Of a stretch of DNA of 64,000 nt, positions 42,357 to 55,177 are shown piece after piece. Under the pieces are notes generated by a model. It did not search any database. It saw only the letters and a program-made list of their open reading frames with translations, and was not told where the DNA came from. The first letter of the stretch is position 1; every line of letters starts with the position of its first letter. Location: the NCBI RefSeq assembly GCF_030410395.1, contig NZ_JAUHHF010000007.1, positions 85,684 through 149,683 on the forward strand. The letters run 5' to 3'. This DNA comes from Zwartia panacis. GTDB taxonomy: Bacteria > Pseudomonadota > Gammaproteobacteria > Burkholderiales > Burkholderiaceae_B. Made by a program: the position numbers and the translations under genes.

Positions 42357-45300
42357 GTGTCACATATTCTGCATATTCCCGGCTCCTCAGTTCTGTCCAG
42401 TTTTCGTCAAGAGCGCTTGCTTTCAAAGCTGCGTGCGCTTGGGCTGCCCATCGCTGGTTTGAGTGCCAGATATGAGCATTTTGTCTGGTTCGAGGGCACG
42501 CCGGATGCAGAGACTGAAAAGCGAGTCACCCAACTGTTGGACTATGGTGTCCCACATTCAGCTCCCTCGGCGTCGGATTCTTCCATCATCTTGCGGGTTT
42601 TTCCCAGACTGGGCACCATTTCTTCCTGGGCCAGCAAGGCAACAGACATTGCGCACAATTGCGGTTTGAGTACGGTACGGCGAATCGAGCGCGGAATCGA
42701 ATACACCTTGACGCCTGAGAGGGGTTGGCTGAAATCTAAAAGTCTTGATTCTGAAATGTTGTCCCAGGCGGCCAGTTGCTTGCATGACCGAATGACCGAG
42801 ACGGTTGTCGACGCCAGTTTTGACCCGGAGCTTTTGTTCAGATCGCTACCCGGTAAGCCCATGCAAACCGTAGCGGTGATGGCGCAGGGCAAGTCAGCCT
42901 TGCTTGATGCCAACATGAAGTTAGGCCTGGCGCTTTCTGAGGACGAAATCGATTATTTGACTCAGGCTTTTACGGAGCTTGGTCGCGATCCGACGGATGT
43001 CGAGCTGATGATGTTTGCGCAGGCAAATAGTGAACATTGCCGTCACAAGATTTTTAACGCCCAATGGGTGATTGACGGCCAACCCGAATCCAAAACGCTC
43101 TTTGGCATGATTCGAGAAACACATGCCGCTCAACCTCTTGGAACGGTTGTGGCCTACTCGGATAATGCTGCAATCATGGAGGGCGGACAGGCTCAGCGCT
43201 TTCAAGCCAATGCAAAGATCCAGGGACGTGCTGCCGTTTACGGTACTGAGACCAAGAGTGTTCACACGGTGATGAAGGTTGAGACACACAATCACCCTAC
43301 AGCGATCGCACCTTTTGAAGGTGCCTCAACCGGTGCGGGTGGAGAAATCCGCGACGAAGGCGCGACCGGACGTGGTTCAAAACCTAAAGCAGGTTTGGCA
43401 GGCTTTACCGTTTCTCATCTCAGATTCGAAGATGCTCCACGCGTCTGGGAGTCCGATCACCACGGAGCGCCTGATCGTATTTCGACACCACTTTCGATCA
43501 TGGTCGAAGGTCCATTGGGTGCTGCAGCTTTTAACAATGAATTCGGCCGTCCCAATTTACTTGGCTACTTTCGCTCCTACGAGCAGAGCGCTGGCCAAAC
43601 ACGATGGGGCTATCACAAGCCGATCATGATTGCCGGTGGTTTGGGTAGCATTGATGCTGACGCAACCAAAAAGGACAGAATTGAACCTGGCTCTTTGTTA
43701 ATCCAGCTTGGTGGTCCTGGATTGCGGATTGGAATGGGTGGGAGCGCCGCCTCAAGCATGGCTGTAGGGACTAACACTGCGGCGCTGGATTTTGACTCTG
43801 TTCAGCGCGGCAATCCCGAAATAGAACGGCGTTGCCAAGAGGTGATCGACCGTTGCTGGCAGCAGGGTCCTCAAAATCCGATTGTCGCGATCCATGACGT
43901 CGGAGCGGGTGGTCTGTCCAATGCTTTTCCAGAGCTTGTGAACGATGCCGGACGAGGCGCAACGTTTGATTTGACTCGGGTTCATCTTGAAGAATCCGGC
44001 ATGTCGCCCGCGGAAATCTGGAGTAATGAGTCCCAAGAACGTTATGTACTGTCGGTCTTGCCCAAGGATCTGCCGCGTTTTCAAATGATTGCCGATCGAG
44101 AGCGCTGCCCCTTCGCAGTGATCGGGGTGGCAACAGAAGAACGTCAGTTGAAGGTCGTTCAGGGAGAGGGTTTGCCAGGTCTCGACACGATCTTGCCCCA
44201 GAACGGCATGCGTCCAGTTGATGTTCCCATCGATGTGATTTTGGGTAAACCTCCTCGTATGACGAGAGAGGTTAGACGGTTGCAACCAGAAACAGTCCCA
44301 CTCGATTTGACGGTGATCTCGCTTGAGGATGCCACGACGCGCGTGCTTCAACACCCAACTGTCGCGAATAAGAGTTTTCTGATCACGATTGGCGACCGGA
44401 CAGTGGGTGGCTTATCCAGCCGGGACCAGCTTGTTGGCCCCTGGCAGGTTGCCGTGTCCGATTGCGCAGTGACATTGTCCGATCATGATGGGACCCGCGG
44501 TGAGGCGATGGCCATGGGTGAACGCACACCGATTGCCGCGATTGATGCGCCCGCCTCTGGCAGGATGGCTGTTGCTGAGGCGCTGACCAATCTCGCTGCG
44601 GCAGATGTCGCCCGTATCGAAGATATCAAGCTTTCTGCCAACTGGATGGCTGCCTGTGGCGCGCCGGGACAGGATGCTGCCTTGTTTGACACCGTGACAG
44701 CGGTGAGTCAACTCTGTCAGAGCGTTGGACTTTCGATCCCTGTTGGCAAAGACTCGCTTTCCATGCAGACGAGCTGGACACAGGACGACCAAAAGCGTCA
44801 GGTCATTTCTCCCGTATCCCTTATTGTGACCGCTTTTGCTCCGGTCAAAGATGTACGACAGACGCTGACGCCTCAACTGCGCACGGATGTGGGTCCCACC
44901 GCGCTGATCCTGATCGACCTCGGGCGCGGCAAACAACGCATGGGCGGATCTATTTTGGCGCAGGTCATCAATCAGGTTGGCGAACAAACGCCAGATATGG
45001 ATGATGCAGAGATGTTGCGGACGTTCTTTGTGACGATCCGCGCTTTGGCTGAGTCGGGTGTGTTACTTGCCTATCATGATCGTTCTGATGGCGGTCTGTT
45101 TGCTTCCATATGTGAAATGGCGTTCGCTGGACATACGGGTGTCTCTCTCAACCTGGATATGCTGACAATCGATGCGTACGCAGCCGATTGGGGGGATTAC
45201 AAAATTCGTCCAGAGCAAGTGGCTGTGCAGCGAAACGAGCTCACACTTAAAGCACTCTTCAATGAAGAGTTGGGCGCGGTCCTTCAGGTGCCAAGCGCTG

Positions 45301-46391
45301 AACGTGACGCTGTCATGCAGGTTTTGCGTGCGGCTGGCCTTTCCGCACATTCTCATGTCATTGGCTCTCTCAACACTGCTGACGAAATCGAAGTGTTCCG
45401 GGACGGTAAAAAAATCTGGGGCCAACCGCGTGCCGAACTCGGAAAGATCTGGAGCGATGTCAGTTACCGGATTTCTTCTTTACGTGACAATCCTGCTTGT
45501 GCGCAGGCTGAATTTGATGCGTGGTCTGACACCACTGATCCCGGAATGACACCGATTGTCAGCTTTGATCCGCAGGAAAATATCGCGGCGCCATTCATTA
45601 ACAAGGGCGTACGTCCGCGCGTGGCAATCTTGCGCGAGCAGGGTTGCAACAGTCAAGTCGAAATGGCTTGGGCGTTCGATCGCTCCGGTTTTGAAGCTTG
45701 GGATGTGCACATGACTGACTTGCAGACCGGTTCAGCAGACTTGTCTGGTTTTCAGGGTTTAGTTGCCGTGGGTGGTTTCAGTTATGGCGATGTTTTAGGT
45801 GCGGGTGAAGGCTGGGCGCGGAGTATTTTGTTCAACAATCAGTTGTCGGATCAGTTCGCTCGTTACTTTTCACGCGTTGATACCTTTGCCCTTGGCGTTT
45901 GTAATGGCTGCCAGATGATGGCCGCTCTTGCATCGATGATCCCAGGTGCGCAGGATTGGCCGCGCTTTACCCGCAACGTTTCAGAAAAATACGAAGCTCG
46001 TTTTTCCATGGTTGAGGTCACCGATTCGCCATCCTTGTTTTTCAAGGGTATGGCAGGCACACAGATTCCAGTCGCGGTTGCCCATGGAGAGGGCTTTGCC
46101 AATTTCTCCCGCCAGGGCGATGCCTCCAAAGTTTTACGCGCATTGAGATACGTTGATCACCGAGGCCAGGCAACTGAAACATATCCGCTCAATCCCAATG
46201 GCAGTCCAGGTGGCTTGACCGCTGTCACGACTGCAGACGGAAGATTCACTGTCATGATGCCTCATCCAGAGCGCGTCACAAGAAATGTGATGATGTCCTG
46301 GGCGCCCGAAAAATGGGGTCCACAGGATTCAAAAGGTGCTTATTCTCCTTGGATGCGTTTTTTCCAGAATGCGCGTGTTTCTCTAGGCTAA
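42357..46391 (+). CDS. purL: phosphoribosylformylglycinamidine synthase, single-chain
   Basis: About 1344 residues; the fourth step of purine synthesis, FGAR to FGAM with glutamine and ATP. An N-terminal PurS-like segment is followed by two AIRS-type halves ([54 protein letters not shown]) and a C-terminal glutamine amidotransferase ([16 protein letters not shown]; nucleophile Cys in [11 protein letters not shown]). I choose the GTG at 42357, where [13 protein letters not shown] matches the family; the TTG at 42345 adds four residues. No ribosome site is evident for either. Confidence 0.95.
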   Translation: MSHILHIPGSSVLSSFRQERLLSKLRALGLPIAGLSARYEHFVWFEGTPDAETEKRVTQLLDYGVPHSAPSASDSSIILRVFPRLGTISSWASKATDIAHNCGLSTVRRIERGIEYTLTPERGWLKSKSLDSEMLSQAASCLHDRMTETVVDASFDPELLFRSLPGKPMQTVAVMAQGKSALLDANMKLGLALSEDEIDYLTQAFTELGRDPTDVELMMFAQANSEHCRHKIFNAQWVIDGQPESKTLFGMIRETHAAQPLGTVVAYSDNAAIMEGGQAQRFQANAKIQGRAAVYGTETKSVHTVMKVETHNHPTAIAPFEGASTGAGGEIRDEGATGRGSKPKAGLAGFTVSHLRFEDAPRVWESDHHGAPDRISTPLSIMVEGPLGAAAFNNEFGRPNLLGYFRSYEQSAGQTRWGYHKPIMIAGGLGSIDADATKKDRIEPGSLLIQLGGPGLRIGMGGSAASSMAVGTNTAALDFDSVQRGNPEIERRCQEVIDRCWQQGPQNPIVAIHDVGAGGLSNAFPELVNDAGRGATFDLTRVHLEESGMSPAEIWSNESQERYVLSVLPKDLPRFQMIADRERCPFAVIGVATEERQLKVVQGEGLPGLDTILPQNGMRPVDVPIDVILGKPPRMTREVRRLQPETVPLDLTVISLEDATTRVLQHPTVANKSFLITIGDRTVGGLSSRDQLVGPWQVAVSDCAVTLSDHDGTRGEAMAMGERTPIAAIDAPASGRMAVAEALTNLAAADVARIEDIKLSANWMAACGAPGQDAALFDTVTAVSQLCQSVGLSIPVGKDSLSMQTSWTQDDQKRQVISPVSLIVTAFAPVKDVRQTLTPQLRTDVGPTALILIDLGRGKQRMGGSILAQVINQVGEQTPDMDDAEMLRTFFVTIRALAESGVLLAYHDRSDGGLFASICEMAFAGHTGVSLNLDMLTIDAYAADWGDYKIRPEQVAVQRNELTLKALFNEELGAVLQVPSAERDAVMQVLRAAGLSAHSHVIGSLNTADEIEVFRDGKKIWGQPRAELGKIWSDVSYRISSLRDNPACAQAEFDAWSDTTDPGMTPIVSFDPQENIAAPFINKGVRPRVAILREQGCNSQVEMAWAFDRSGFEAWDVHMTDLQTGSADLSGFQGLVAVGGFSYGDVLGAGEGWARSILFNNQLSDQFARYFSRVDTFALGVCNGCQMMAALASMIPGAQDWPRFTRNVSEKYEARFSMVEVTDSPSLFFKGMAGTQIPVAVAHGEGFANFSRQGDASKVLRALRYVDHRGQATETYPLNPNGSPGGLTAVTTADGRFTVMMPHPERVTRNVMMSWAPEKWGPQDSKGAYSPWMRFFQNARVSLG

Positions 46392-46399
46392 ATTTGACT

Positions 46400-48517
<2,118 letters not shown>

Positions 48518-48544
48518 TTTCATTTATTGATAGGTTTCCCACTC

Positions 48545-50137
48545 ATGCATCAGCGCATTCTCATCCTAGATTATGGTTCACAAGTTACCCAATTGATTGC
48601 GCGGCGTGTGCGAGAGGCGGGGGTGTATTGTGAATTGCATCCCGGTGATGTGGATGCTGCTTTTTTGCATAATCAGCGTTCCCTGGGACTCAAGGGCATT
48701 ATCCTGTCGGGTAGTCATGCTTCAGTCTACGACAAGGACTCCCTGAAGGTTCCGCATGCGGTGTTCGAAGCGGGTGTGCCTGTGCTCGGTATTTGTTACG
48801 GCATGCAGGCGATGGCGCAGCAGTTGGGGGGGGAGGTGAACTACTCCGATCATCGCGAGTTCGGTTACGCCGAAGTCCGCGCGCGCGGCCACACGCGCTT
48901 GCTCAAGGGGATCGAGGATTTCACCACACCCGAAGGCCATGGCATGCTCAAGGTATGGATGAGTCATGGGGACCAGGTGACGCGTGTGCCCGACGGCTTT
49001 AAAGTCATGGCATCGACACCTTCCTGCCCGATTGCAGGGATGGCTGACGAATCCCGCGGTTTTTATGCGGTTCAATTTCATCCCGAGGTGACGCACACGA
49101 TCAAGGGCCAGGATCTTCTCAATCGTTTCGTACACGAGATTTGTGGCTGCGTGGGTGACTGGACGATGCCGACATACGTCGATGAGGCCGTTGCGCGCAT
49201 CAGAGAGCAGGTGGGTCACGATGAGGTGATTCTTGGTCTCTCCGGTGGCGTGGACTCATCCGTTGCGGCGGCGCTGATTCACAAGGCGATTGGTGATCGT
49301 TTGACCTGCGTGTTTGTCGATCATGGTCTGTTGCGCCTGGACGAGGGCAAACAGGTCATGGAGACCTTCGCGCAAAACATGGGCGTTCGCATTATCCATG
49401 TCGATGCAACTGAGCAATTTATGGGTAAGCTTGCGGGCGTCTCTGATCCCGAAGCAAAACGCAAAATCATCGGGCGCGAATTTGTCGAAGTCTTTCAGGC
49501 CGAAGCTGGAAAGCTCAAGCAAGCTAAATGGCTCGCTCAGGGCACGATTTACCCCGATGTGATCGAGTCTGCTGGCGCTAAAACAGGCAAGGCCGTCGCC
49601 ATCAAGTCTCACCACAATGTGGGTGGTTTGCCTGATACCTTGAATCTGAAACTCCTCGAGCCTTTACGCGAGTTATTCAAAGACGAAGTCCGCAAGCTTG
49701 GTGTTGCCCTTGGTTTGCCACACGGTATGGTGTATCGCCATCCTTTTCCAGGTCCTGGTTTAGGTGTGCGGATTCTTGGTGCAGTCAATACGGAGTTTGC
49801 GAATCTCCTGCGCCGTGCCGATGCGATTTTTATCGAAGAGCTACGTAATACGATTGATCCAGAAACCAAACAGTCATGGTACGACCTCACGTCACAAGCC
49901 TTTGCTGTGTTCTTGCCTGTGAAATCGGTAGGTGTGATGGGCGACGGTCGCACGTACGACTATGTTGTTGCGCTGCGTGCTGTGCAGACATCTGACTTTA
50001 TGACTGCGGATTGGGCGCCGTTGCCATATCCACTGCTCGCAAAAGTCTCCTCGCGGATTATTAATGAGGTGCGCGGTATCAATCGTGTTGTTTATGACGT
50101 ATCAAGTAAACCGCCTGCGACGATTGAGTGGGAATAA
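48545..50137 (+). CDS. guaA: GMP synthase (glutamine-hydrolysing)
   Basis: A 530-residue enzyme aminating XMP to GMP. The class I glutamine amidotransferase domain (1-195) has the nucleophile in GICYGMQAM and the His-Glu in QFHPEVTHT. The ATP-pyrophosphatase P-loop is [14 protein letters not shown] (~230), and the C-terminal dimerisation domain carries [12 protein letters not shown] and ends KPPATIEWE, as in the family. It completes the guaBA operon. Confidence 0.97.
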   Translation: MHQRILILDYGSQVTQLIARRVREAGVYCELHPGDVDAAFLHNQRSLGLKGIILSGSHASVYDKDSLKVPHAVFEAGVPVLGICYGMQAMAQQLGGEVNYSDHREFGYAEVRARGHTRLLKGIEDFTTPEGHGMLKVWMSHGDQVTRVPDGFKVMASTPSCPIAGMADESRGFYAVQFHPEVTHTIKGQDLLNRFVHEICGCVGDWTMPTYVDEAVARIREQVGHDEVILGLSGGVDSSVAAALIHKAIGDRLTCVFVDHGLLRLDEGKQVMETFAQNMGVRIIHVDATEQFMGKLAGVSDPEAKRKIIGREFVEVFQAEAGKLKQAKWLAQGTIYPDVIESAGAKTGKAVAIKSHHNVGGLPDTLNLKLLEPLRELFKDEVRKLGVALGLPHGMVYRHPFPGPGLGVRILGAVNTEFANLLRRADAIFIEELRNTIDPETKQSWYDLTSQAFAVFLPVKSVGVMGDGRTYDYVVALRAVQTSDFMTADWAPLPYPLLAKVSSRIINEVRGINRVVYDVSSKPPATIEWE

Positions 50138-50152
50138 AACCTTTATCCCACT
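50126..50152 (+). terminator. hairpin at the guaA stop
   Basis: AGTGGGA (50127-50133) and TCCCACT (50146-50152) form a perfect 7-bp stem around the guaA stop codon. No T-run follows, so it may be a Rho-dependent or mRNA-stabilising structure. Confidence 0.35.
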
Positions 50153-50261
50153 TGACGTTATCTTAGATGCATAAACTTTCTTTAAAATCATTAATTAATA
50201 GCAGCTCAGTTTTTTAATCATGTCAACTTGAAAAGCTTCATCCAGTAAAGGAGAGCCTTCA

Positions 50262-51662
50262 TTGAACGCGATTCGATATCTCAAAAGCGTTGTAGCTGAT
50301 GAATTTAGTGCCATCGTACTTTTTTATCGCGAATCAAAACAGTTGGTATTTTTAGCGCTTATCTGCTTGCTTTTAATTGTTTTTTTTCTTGCTCCCTTTC
50401 CTGATCGATCGGTAAATTTTCTCACTGCCCATACAGGTTCCGATTGGTATAGGTATGCTGAAAAGGGAAGTCGTTACTTGGAGAGCCAAGGTCTTAAAGT
50501 CGACGTGTGGACCACGCAAGGTTCTGTTGAGAATTTAGAGAAATTAAGTGACCCTACCAGCAGCGCAAATGCTGGATTTGTGTATGGGATGAATGTCATC
50601 AAAAAACAGCGTGCAGAGATTCAATCACTAGGAAGCGTGGATTATCAGCCCGTATGGATTTTTTATAGAAAAGATAAAATTGGAAATATTGAAGATCTGC
50701 ATGATCTTGCAAAATTTCGAGTAGCGCTTCCGCCTTTGCCAAGTGGCTCATATGCAATAAGTAAATACTTATTTAAACAGTACCATATTGACATTACCAG
50801 TCATTCGAATTTTATTCCTGATGAGTCCGTCAAGTCAGTCAACAAACTGTTGGCAAATGAGGTCGATGCTCTTATTGTCATTACTGCTGTTGAAGAACCA
50901 GTTATCCAGAAATTATTACGTGATCCGAATATCACGCTTCTAAATTTTAAATACGCAGCTGGATTTGCAACAAAACATGATTCTTTCGAAATGGTAACTT
51001 TGCCAGCAGGTTCCATTGAAATTTCCCCGCCGATACCCGCTCACGATACAAACCTTGTAGCAACAACAACGAGTCTTGTAGTCAAAAAAACGATGCACCC
51101 CGATACGCAATTGGCCTTGCTGATTGCCACCCGCGAGATGAGTCGGAATTCAAGATCCTTGTTTTTTGAAAAACGTCTAGAGTTCCCTGCTTATATTGAT
51201 CCTCAGATCCCAATCAGTCCCGTTGCAGCTAAGTTTTATGATTCCGGACCGCCCACTCTTTCTCATTATGTACCTATATGGTTAGCCGGTTTTCTGTCTC
51301 GTGCTTGGGTATTTGTTCTCACTCTCTTTGCAATTATTTACCCGCTCACAAAAATCAATCTTAGAATTAGAAAATTCCAGTTCATCCTTAGAGAAAGGCC
51401 GCATTATGAAGAGCTGCTCAAAATTGAACATCGACTGACCCGGACTAATCTAACGGCCGCTGAGTACGCCGAGTTTCTTGTGACTCTGGATAAGATCAAT
51501 GCTGATGCGATAAAACACGGGGTACCTATTGGTAAAGAGGAGAGTTATTTTTCTCTGCTGGGTTCAATTAACTTATTAAGACTAAAAATCGAACGATTAA
51601 GAAATAACGAAAATAATAACGAAAACACCTCATCCTCATCTATTAATGGCCGCTTAACTTAG
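50262..51662 (+). CDS. membrane-anchored TAXI-family solute-receptor-like protein
   Basis: A 466-residue protein. A transmembrane helix (~28-45, FLALICLLLIVFFLAPF) is followed by a periplasmic domain resembling TAXI receptors of TRAP systems (FLTAHTGSDWYRYAEKGSRYLESQGLKVDVWTTQGS...NAGFVYGMN). A second helix near 345-365 is followed by about 100 cytosolic residues with a charged, possibly coiled tail ending in Asn/Ser-rich residues. The start is TTG with AAGGAG nine bases upstream; no ATG fits. No TAXI permease is nearby, so it may sense or bind rather than transport. Base composition is clearly more AT-rich than its neighbours, suggesting transfer. Confidence 0.82.
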   Translation: MNAIRYLKSVVADEFSAIVLFYRESKQLVFLALICLLLIVFFLAPFPDRSVNFLTAHTGSDWYRYAEKGSRYLESQGLKVDVWTTQGSVENLEKLSDPTSSANAGFVYGMNVIKKQRAEIQSLGSVDYQPVWIFYRKDKIGNIEDLHDLAKFRVALPPLPSGSYAISKYLFKQYHIDITSHSNFIPDESVKSVNKLLANEVDALIVITAVEEPVIQKLLRDPNITLLNFKYAAGFATKHDSFEMVTLPAGSIEISPPIPAHDTNLVATTTSLVVKKTMHPDTQLALLIATREMSRNSRSLFFEKRLEFPAYIDPQIPISPVAAKFYDSGPPTLSHYVPIWLAGFLSRAWVFVLTLFAIIYPLTKINLRIRKFQFILRERPHYEELLKIEHRLTRTNLTAAEYAEFLVTLDKINADAIKHGVPIGKEESYFSLLGSINLLRLKIERLRNNENNNENTSSSSINGRLT

Positions 51663-51755
51663 AATAGACAAATGTCATGGCCATCTGTGGCGAATATCTA
51701 CTGATGGTTAACATATTTCGATCGATGATTGTAGAGTTTGTTTAGCCTAAGAGTA

Positions 51756-52226
51756 TTACTCATTTTTTTCAAAACGTTGTTGTGCATTATTTTGCCCTTT
51801 ACCAACGAACTGAAGTTTTCCAGCTTTGCCTAAACCAAATGAAGGCATATTGACATAGATGTTCTCGTAAGTTCCTCTCGTTGCTTGGTATGTTTCGTGC
51901 CAAATACCAACAGAACCCTCTGAGCCTATTGATTGATTAAATGCCTTCCAGGCAGGTAGATGTTGAGCATCTTTGTTTTTAGCGTATGCCAAAAGCTTCT
52001 CTTTCGAACGCCAATATTGAACCAGTATCAGCGTACGTCCAAACCAGATTTCGTGATGTAAGTAGCCTAGATCTTTATTTGAATTCAACTCTTTAAGCAT
52101 TTTTGGCATAGCTAAAAAAACTGGAAGCCACTTATGGATAGCCCAAATTTTATTTAGACGAAATCCAATCATAAAAACGACAAAATCCCCATCTAAAGTC
52201 GCTGTCACTCTACCTTTTGTGATCAT
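51756..52226 (-). CDS. DUF4188 domain protein, monooxygenase-like
   Basis: A 156-residue protein of the DUF4188 group, related in fold to small dimeric antibiotic-biosynthesis monooxygenases. Recognisable features are FVVFMIGFRLNKIWAIHKWLPVFLAMPKML near the start and GYLHHEIWFGRTLILVQYWRS...LPAWKAFN. ATG at 52226 has GAGGAG five bases upstream. Function unknown; related genes occur with oxidation or heme-stress functions. It lies in an AT-richer patch, 48 bp after the HAD gene on the same strand. Confidence 0.82.
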   Translation of the reverse strand: MITKGRVTATLDGDFVVFMIGFRLNKIWAIHKWLPVFLAMPKMLKELNSNKDLGYLHHEIWFGRTLILVQYWRSKEKLLAYAKNKDAQHLPAWKAFNQSIGSEGSVGIWHETYQATRGTYENIYVNMPSFGLGKAGKLQFVGKGQNNAQQRFEKNE

Positions 52227-52274
52227 CAATGCTCCTCGAAAAGAAAGCAGAGACTTATTTTATTGATGAGTAGA

Positions 52275-52943
52275 TTAATTTTCTAGTGTCAATCTATCGC
52301 GGATGTAATGAATTGCATCAGTCATTCCGCCCAACACAGCCTCTGCAAATTCAAAATTATGACTACCCGATTGCTCAGTCGGCAAGACCACACAGGGTAT
52401 GCCTGCTTGAGCTGCCGCCTTCAATCCATGTTCCGTATCCTCAATCGCCAGACACTCCTCTGGATGAAGGCCAAGCTTTTCAAGTGCCAGTAGGTAGCAA
52501 TCTGGCGCGGGTTTACTTTTTTCTACATCATCTGCTGAAATCACACACGCAAAATGACGGTCAAAAGAATAAGTGCGTACCGTTGCACCGACTGAGTGTT
52601 GATTGGCTCCTGTCACAATAGCCAGAGTCAGACCTTGCTCAAGCAATGCTTGAATAGCTTCTTGCACACCGGGCATGAGTGGATAAGCGTTCTCGGCTAG
52701 AAACTCTTTTGTAATGGTGTGTTTTTCCTCGGCCAAATTCTCGGATTGAACAGGAAGGTCATAGCGTTTCACCAAGTCAATGGCATTGGCCAGCGTAGGC
52801 ATACCGGCACACACTGAATTGAAAACTTCTTCACTCATCGTCACGCCATAACGATCGAGGACTTGAGTCCAGAGTTGATAGTGAATAGGTTCAGAGTCAA
52901 CCAGCGTTCCATCGTGATCAAATAGTACTGCGCGTAATTTCAT
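52275..52943 (-). CDS. HAD-superfamily phosphatase, phosphoglycolate phosphatase/beta-PGM type
   Basis: A 222-residue HAD hydrolase with a helical cap. Motif I is DHDGTLVDSE (residues ~9-18), motif II IVTGA, motif III KSKPAPDCY, and motif IV IEDTEHG. The second Asp of motif I marks it as a phosphatase or mutase. The substrate may be a sugar phosphate or phosphoglycolate. It follows a Bug gene by 37 bp on the same strand, though a functional link is doubtful. Confidence 0.9.
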   Translation of the reverse strand: MKLRAVLFDHDGTLVDSEPIHYQLWTQVLDRYGVTMSEEVFNSVCAGMPTLANAIDLVKRYDLPVQSENLAEEKHTITKEFLAENAYPLMPGVQEAIQALLEQGLTLAIVTGANQHSVGATVRTYSFDRHFACVISADDVEKSKPAPDCYLLALEKLGLHPEECLAIEDTEHGLKAAAQAGIPCVVLPTEQSGSHNFEFAEAVLGGMTDAIHYIRDRLTLEN

Positions 52944-52980
52944 AAAAAAGATTTCTTCTTTACAGTGGAATTTTCAGTCA

Positions 52981-53961
52981 TCATTTCTGGTCCATCTCCT
53001 TTAACAAGCTATCAAAGGTCTTCGTATCACGAATGATTTCGGCGCTCAGTGCATCAGGCCCTTTAGGATCGAGCGCATAACCTGTCTCTGAAAACTTTTT
53101 AAACTCCGGGCTGTTCACGATTTCCATCGAAACTTTGCTAAGTTTACTGAGAACATCAGATGGCATTCCCTTTGGACCGATAATATAAAAAGAGGCCGCC
53201 AAGGTTGTATTGAAACCGGCATCAATCGTGGATTGCGCTTCGGGTACCGGGCTGTAGGTTCCTCTGTCAAAAACAGCGAGCACACGCACTTTGCCAGCTT
53301 GAACATGGCTGGGGATTCCCACGGCTCCCGTAAAGAGTGTCGCTTCTACGCGGTTGCCTAAAAGAGCCACGAGCGCTTCGCCGCTGCCCCCTGTAAAGGG
53401 GACGGTGCGTAATTTAGTACCGGCCGTTTTGTTGAATTCTTGAGCGACCAGATCAGGGACTGTGCGCAGACCCGATACGGAGGCGCGTACTTTGCCCGGA
53501 TGTTGTTTTACATATTGGACAAAATCTGAAAAATTTTGCCATGGGGCGTCTGCGCGCACCACAAGAATCACTGGCATCGAGCCAAGTTTGACGATCGGTT
53601 GATACTGATCCGGAGTTTTGAAAGCGAGACTTTGATTCACCAGCGGTTGATATGCGAGGATGCTATTTGTGGCCAAACCAAGTGTGTAACCATCGGGCTT
53701 TGCACGCACAACCATCCCTGTGCCAATCGTGCCAGAACCGCCAGGTTTATTTTCAATTGTGACGTCTACACCGAGCGCTTTCTGAAGTTGTGTCGCGTAT
53801 TGCCTGGCGACTGGATCAGTAGAGCCACCGGGGCTGTAAGGCACAACGAGTGTGATGGAGCGAGTGGGGTAGGTTTGGGCGTTCACACTTGTTTGTGTCA
53901 TCCCGGCAAACACACCTAGCGCGACAAACAGGCCTCGTGCATTCAATCGTCGAAAGTTCAT
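52981..53961 (-). CDS. Bug-family (TTT) periplasmic substrate-binding protein
   Basis: A 326-residue receptor with signal peptide (LFVALGVFAGMTQTSVNA) and the Bug signature QTYPTRSITLVVPYSPGGSTDP, then ENKPGGSGTIGTG, AKPDGYT and VPFTGGSGEALVALLGNRVEAT. It closely resembles the Bug protein at 13576-14550, much more than the one at the left edge. No permease is near. A LysR gene lies 155 bp upstream on the same strand and may control it. Confidence 0.93.
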   Translation of the reverse strand: MNFRRLNARGLFVALGVFAGMTQTSVNAQTYPTRSITLVVPYSPGGSTDPVARQYATQLQKALGVDVTIENKPGGSGTIGTGMVVRAKPDGYTLGLATNSILAYQPLVNQSLAFKTPDQYQPIVKLGSMPVILVVRADAPWQNFSDFVQYVKQHPGKVRASVSGLRTVPDLVAQEFNKTAGTKLRTVPFTGGSGEALVALLGNRVEATLFTGAVGIPSHVQAGKVRVLAVFDRGTYSPVPEAQSTIDAGFNTTLAASFYIIGPKGMPSDVLSKLSKVSMEIVNSPEFKKFSETGYALDPKGPDALSAEIIRDTKTFDSLLKEMDQK

Positions 53962-54116
53962 GATCCTTCCTTTGATATGGAGAAAAATTCTCGTGCAACA
54001 GCGCTGCTGGATCCATCATCCCCCATGCAAAAGGTAGATGACTCACATGCTGTGTTTCAGATTAGTCCACAAACTGCTGAATGAAAAGCGGTGAGGTTTG
54101 AGCAGCCAAGCCAAGC

Positions 54117-55070
54117 CTAGACCGGCAAAGTACACATCAGAGCTTGGCGAGTATGTGTATTTTCCAATTGCTCCAGCCACCATTGCAAGGCACGGCCCCT
54201 GGATGCGGTGGATACTTTGCGCCAAGCATAGCTTGCATGTATTTGTCTCTCGTTTCTTTCTACGTGCTTTCTCACAAGTCGACCTGTTTCAATGTATGGT
54301 TGGGCGAGTCCTGCTGGTAAAAAGCCACAACCGAGTCCACGGAGTTGCGCATCCAGTTTGCTTTGCATGGTGGAAACGGTAAAGACATCCTGGCCGGAAA
54401 TCAATCCGACAGAAATACCGGTGCCACGTTGCACGGAGTCAGCGGCGGCCACGACTCTGTATTGACGGATTGTTTCATCACTCAAAGGTTCTTCCGCCAG
54501 TGCCAAGGGGTGATGGGGTGCGACCGCAAATACAAAACGTTGAATACCCAGTGGTTTGATCTGCAAACCTGTTGTGGCACCGGCCTCGGCCACGACCCCA
54601 AGTGACAAGTCCGCCAGTCCAGAGGTGAGTGCCTCCAGTGTGCCAGATAGGGTCTCGGTTCGGATTCGCAGACGTGTGGGAGGATTCAGCGCCAGAAAGG
54701 ATGCACATAAATCCATCACCGTGGAGTGGTGAATGATGCTGTCAATCGCGACAGTGAATTGAGGTTCCCAGCCGGTCGCGACACGTTTGACGCGATTGGC
54801 AACGGTATCAATCTCGTTGAGTAAGCGTTGTCCCTCCCGGATCAATTCTGAGCCTGCTGCGGTTAAACGCGCCTGGCGAGAGCTTCTGTCAAAAAGCAGC
54901 ACATCCAGCGCTTCTTCGATCTGCCGAACGCGATAAGTCAGGGCGCTTGGCACCATGCCTGCTGCGCGGGCGGCAGAAGCAAAGCTTCCTGTTTCAGCAA
55001 TACGAAGCAGCATTTCCAGAGACTCAGGCGTCAGGACTTGTCTGGCTTGTGGTTTATTTTGTATCTTCAT
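54117..55070 (-). CDS. LysR-type transcriptional regulator
   Basis: A 317-residue regulator. The winged helix-turn-helix is LEMLLRIAETGSFASAARAAGMVPSALTYRVRQIEEALDVLLFDRSSRQARLTAAG (residues ~15-70), followed by a periplasmic-binding-protein-like effector domain. I use the ATG at 55070; a TTG at 55085 would add five residues and start inside a dyad. It is divergent from pirin/azoreductase genes and upstream of a Bug gene. LysR-pirin-azoreductase is a common module in which the regulator responds to electrophiles or quinones. Confidence 0.92.
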   Translation of the reverse strand: MKIQNKPQARQVLTPESLEMLLRIAETGSFASAARAAGMVPSALTYRVRQIEEALDVLLFDRSSRQARLTAAGSELIREGQRLLNEIDTVANRVKRVATGWEPQFTVAIDSIIHHSTVMDLCASFLALNPPTRLRIRTETLSGTLEALTSGLADLSLGVVAEAGATTGLQIKPLGIQRFVFAVAPHHPLALAEEPLSDETIRQYRVVAAADSVQRGTGISVGLISGQDVFTVSTMQSKLDAQLRGLGCGFLPAGLAQPYIETGRLVRKHVERNERQIHASYAWRKVSTASRGRALQWWLEQLENTHTRQALMCTLPV

Positions 55071-55080
55071 CTTATTAAAG

Positions 55081-55095
55081 TTCAATTTTTTTGAA
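55081..55095. promoter_or_regulatory. LysR-type dyad (TTCAA-N5-TTGAA)
   Basis: A perfect 5-5-5 dyad containing a T-N11-A core, 10 bp upstream of the LysR ATG and 82 bp upstream of pirin. Suits autoregulation and divergent control of pirin-azoR. Its T-rich centre makes chance possible. Confidence 0.45.
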
Positions 55096-55177
55096 TGATG
55101 ACATCAAATACCATGGATCGCAATAGGTCGTTTGAGCTCTAAAGTTCTGATATCGCAACGCTTTAATGGAGTTGACC

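Noticed and set aside
43752..44354. 200-residue open frame antisense to purL
   Set aside because: No ribosome site or recognisable domain; composition reflects codon bias of purL on the other strand.
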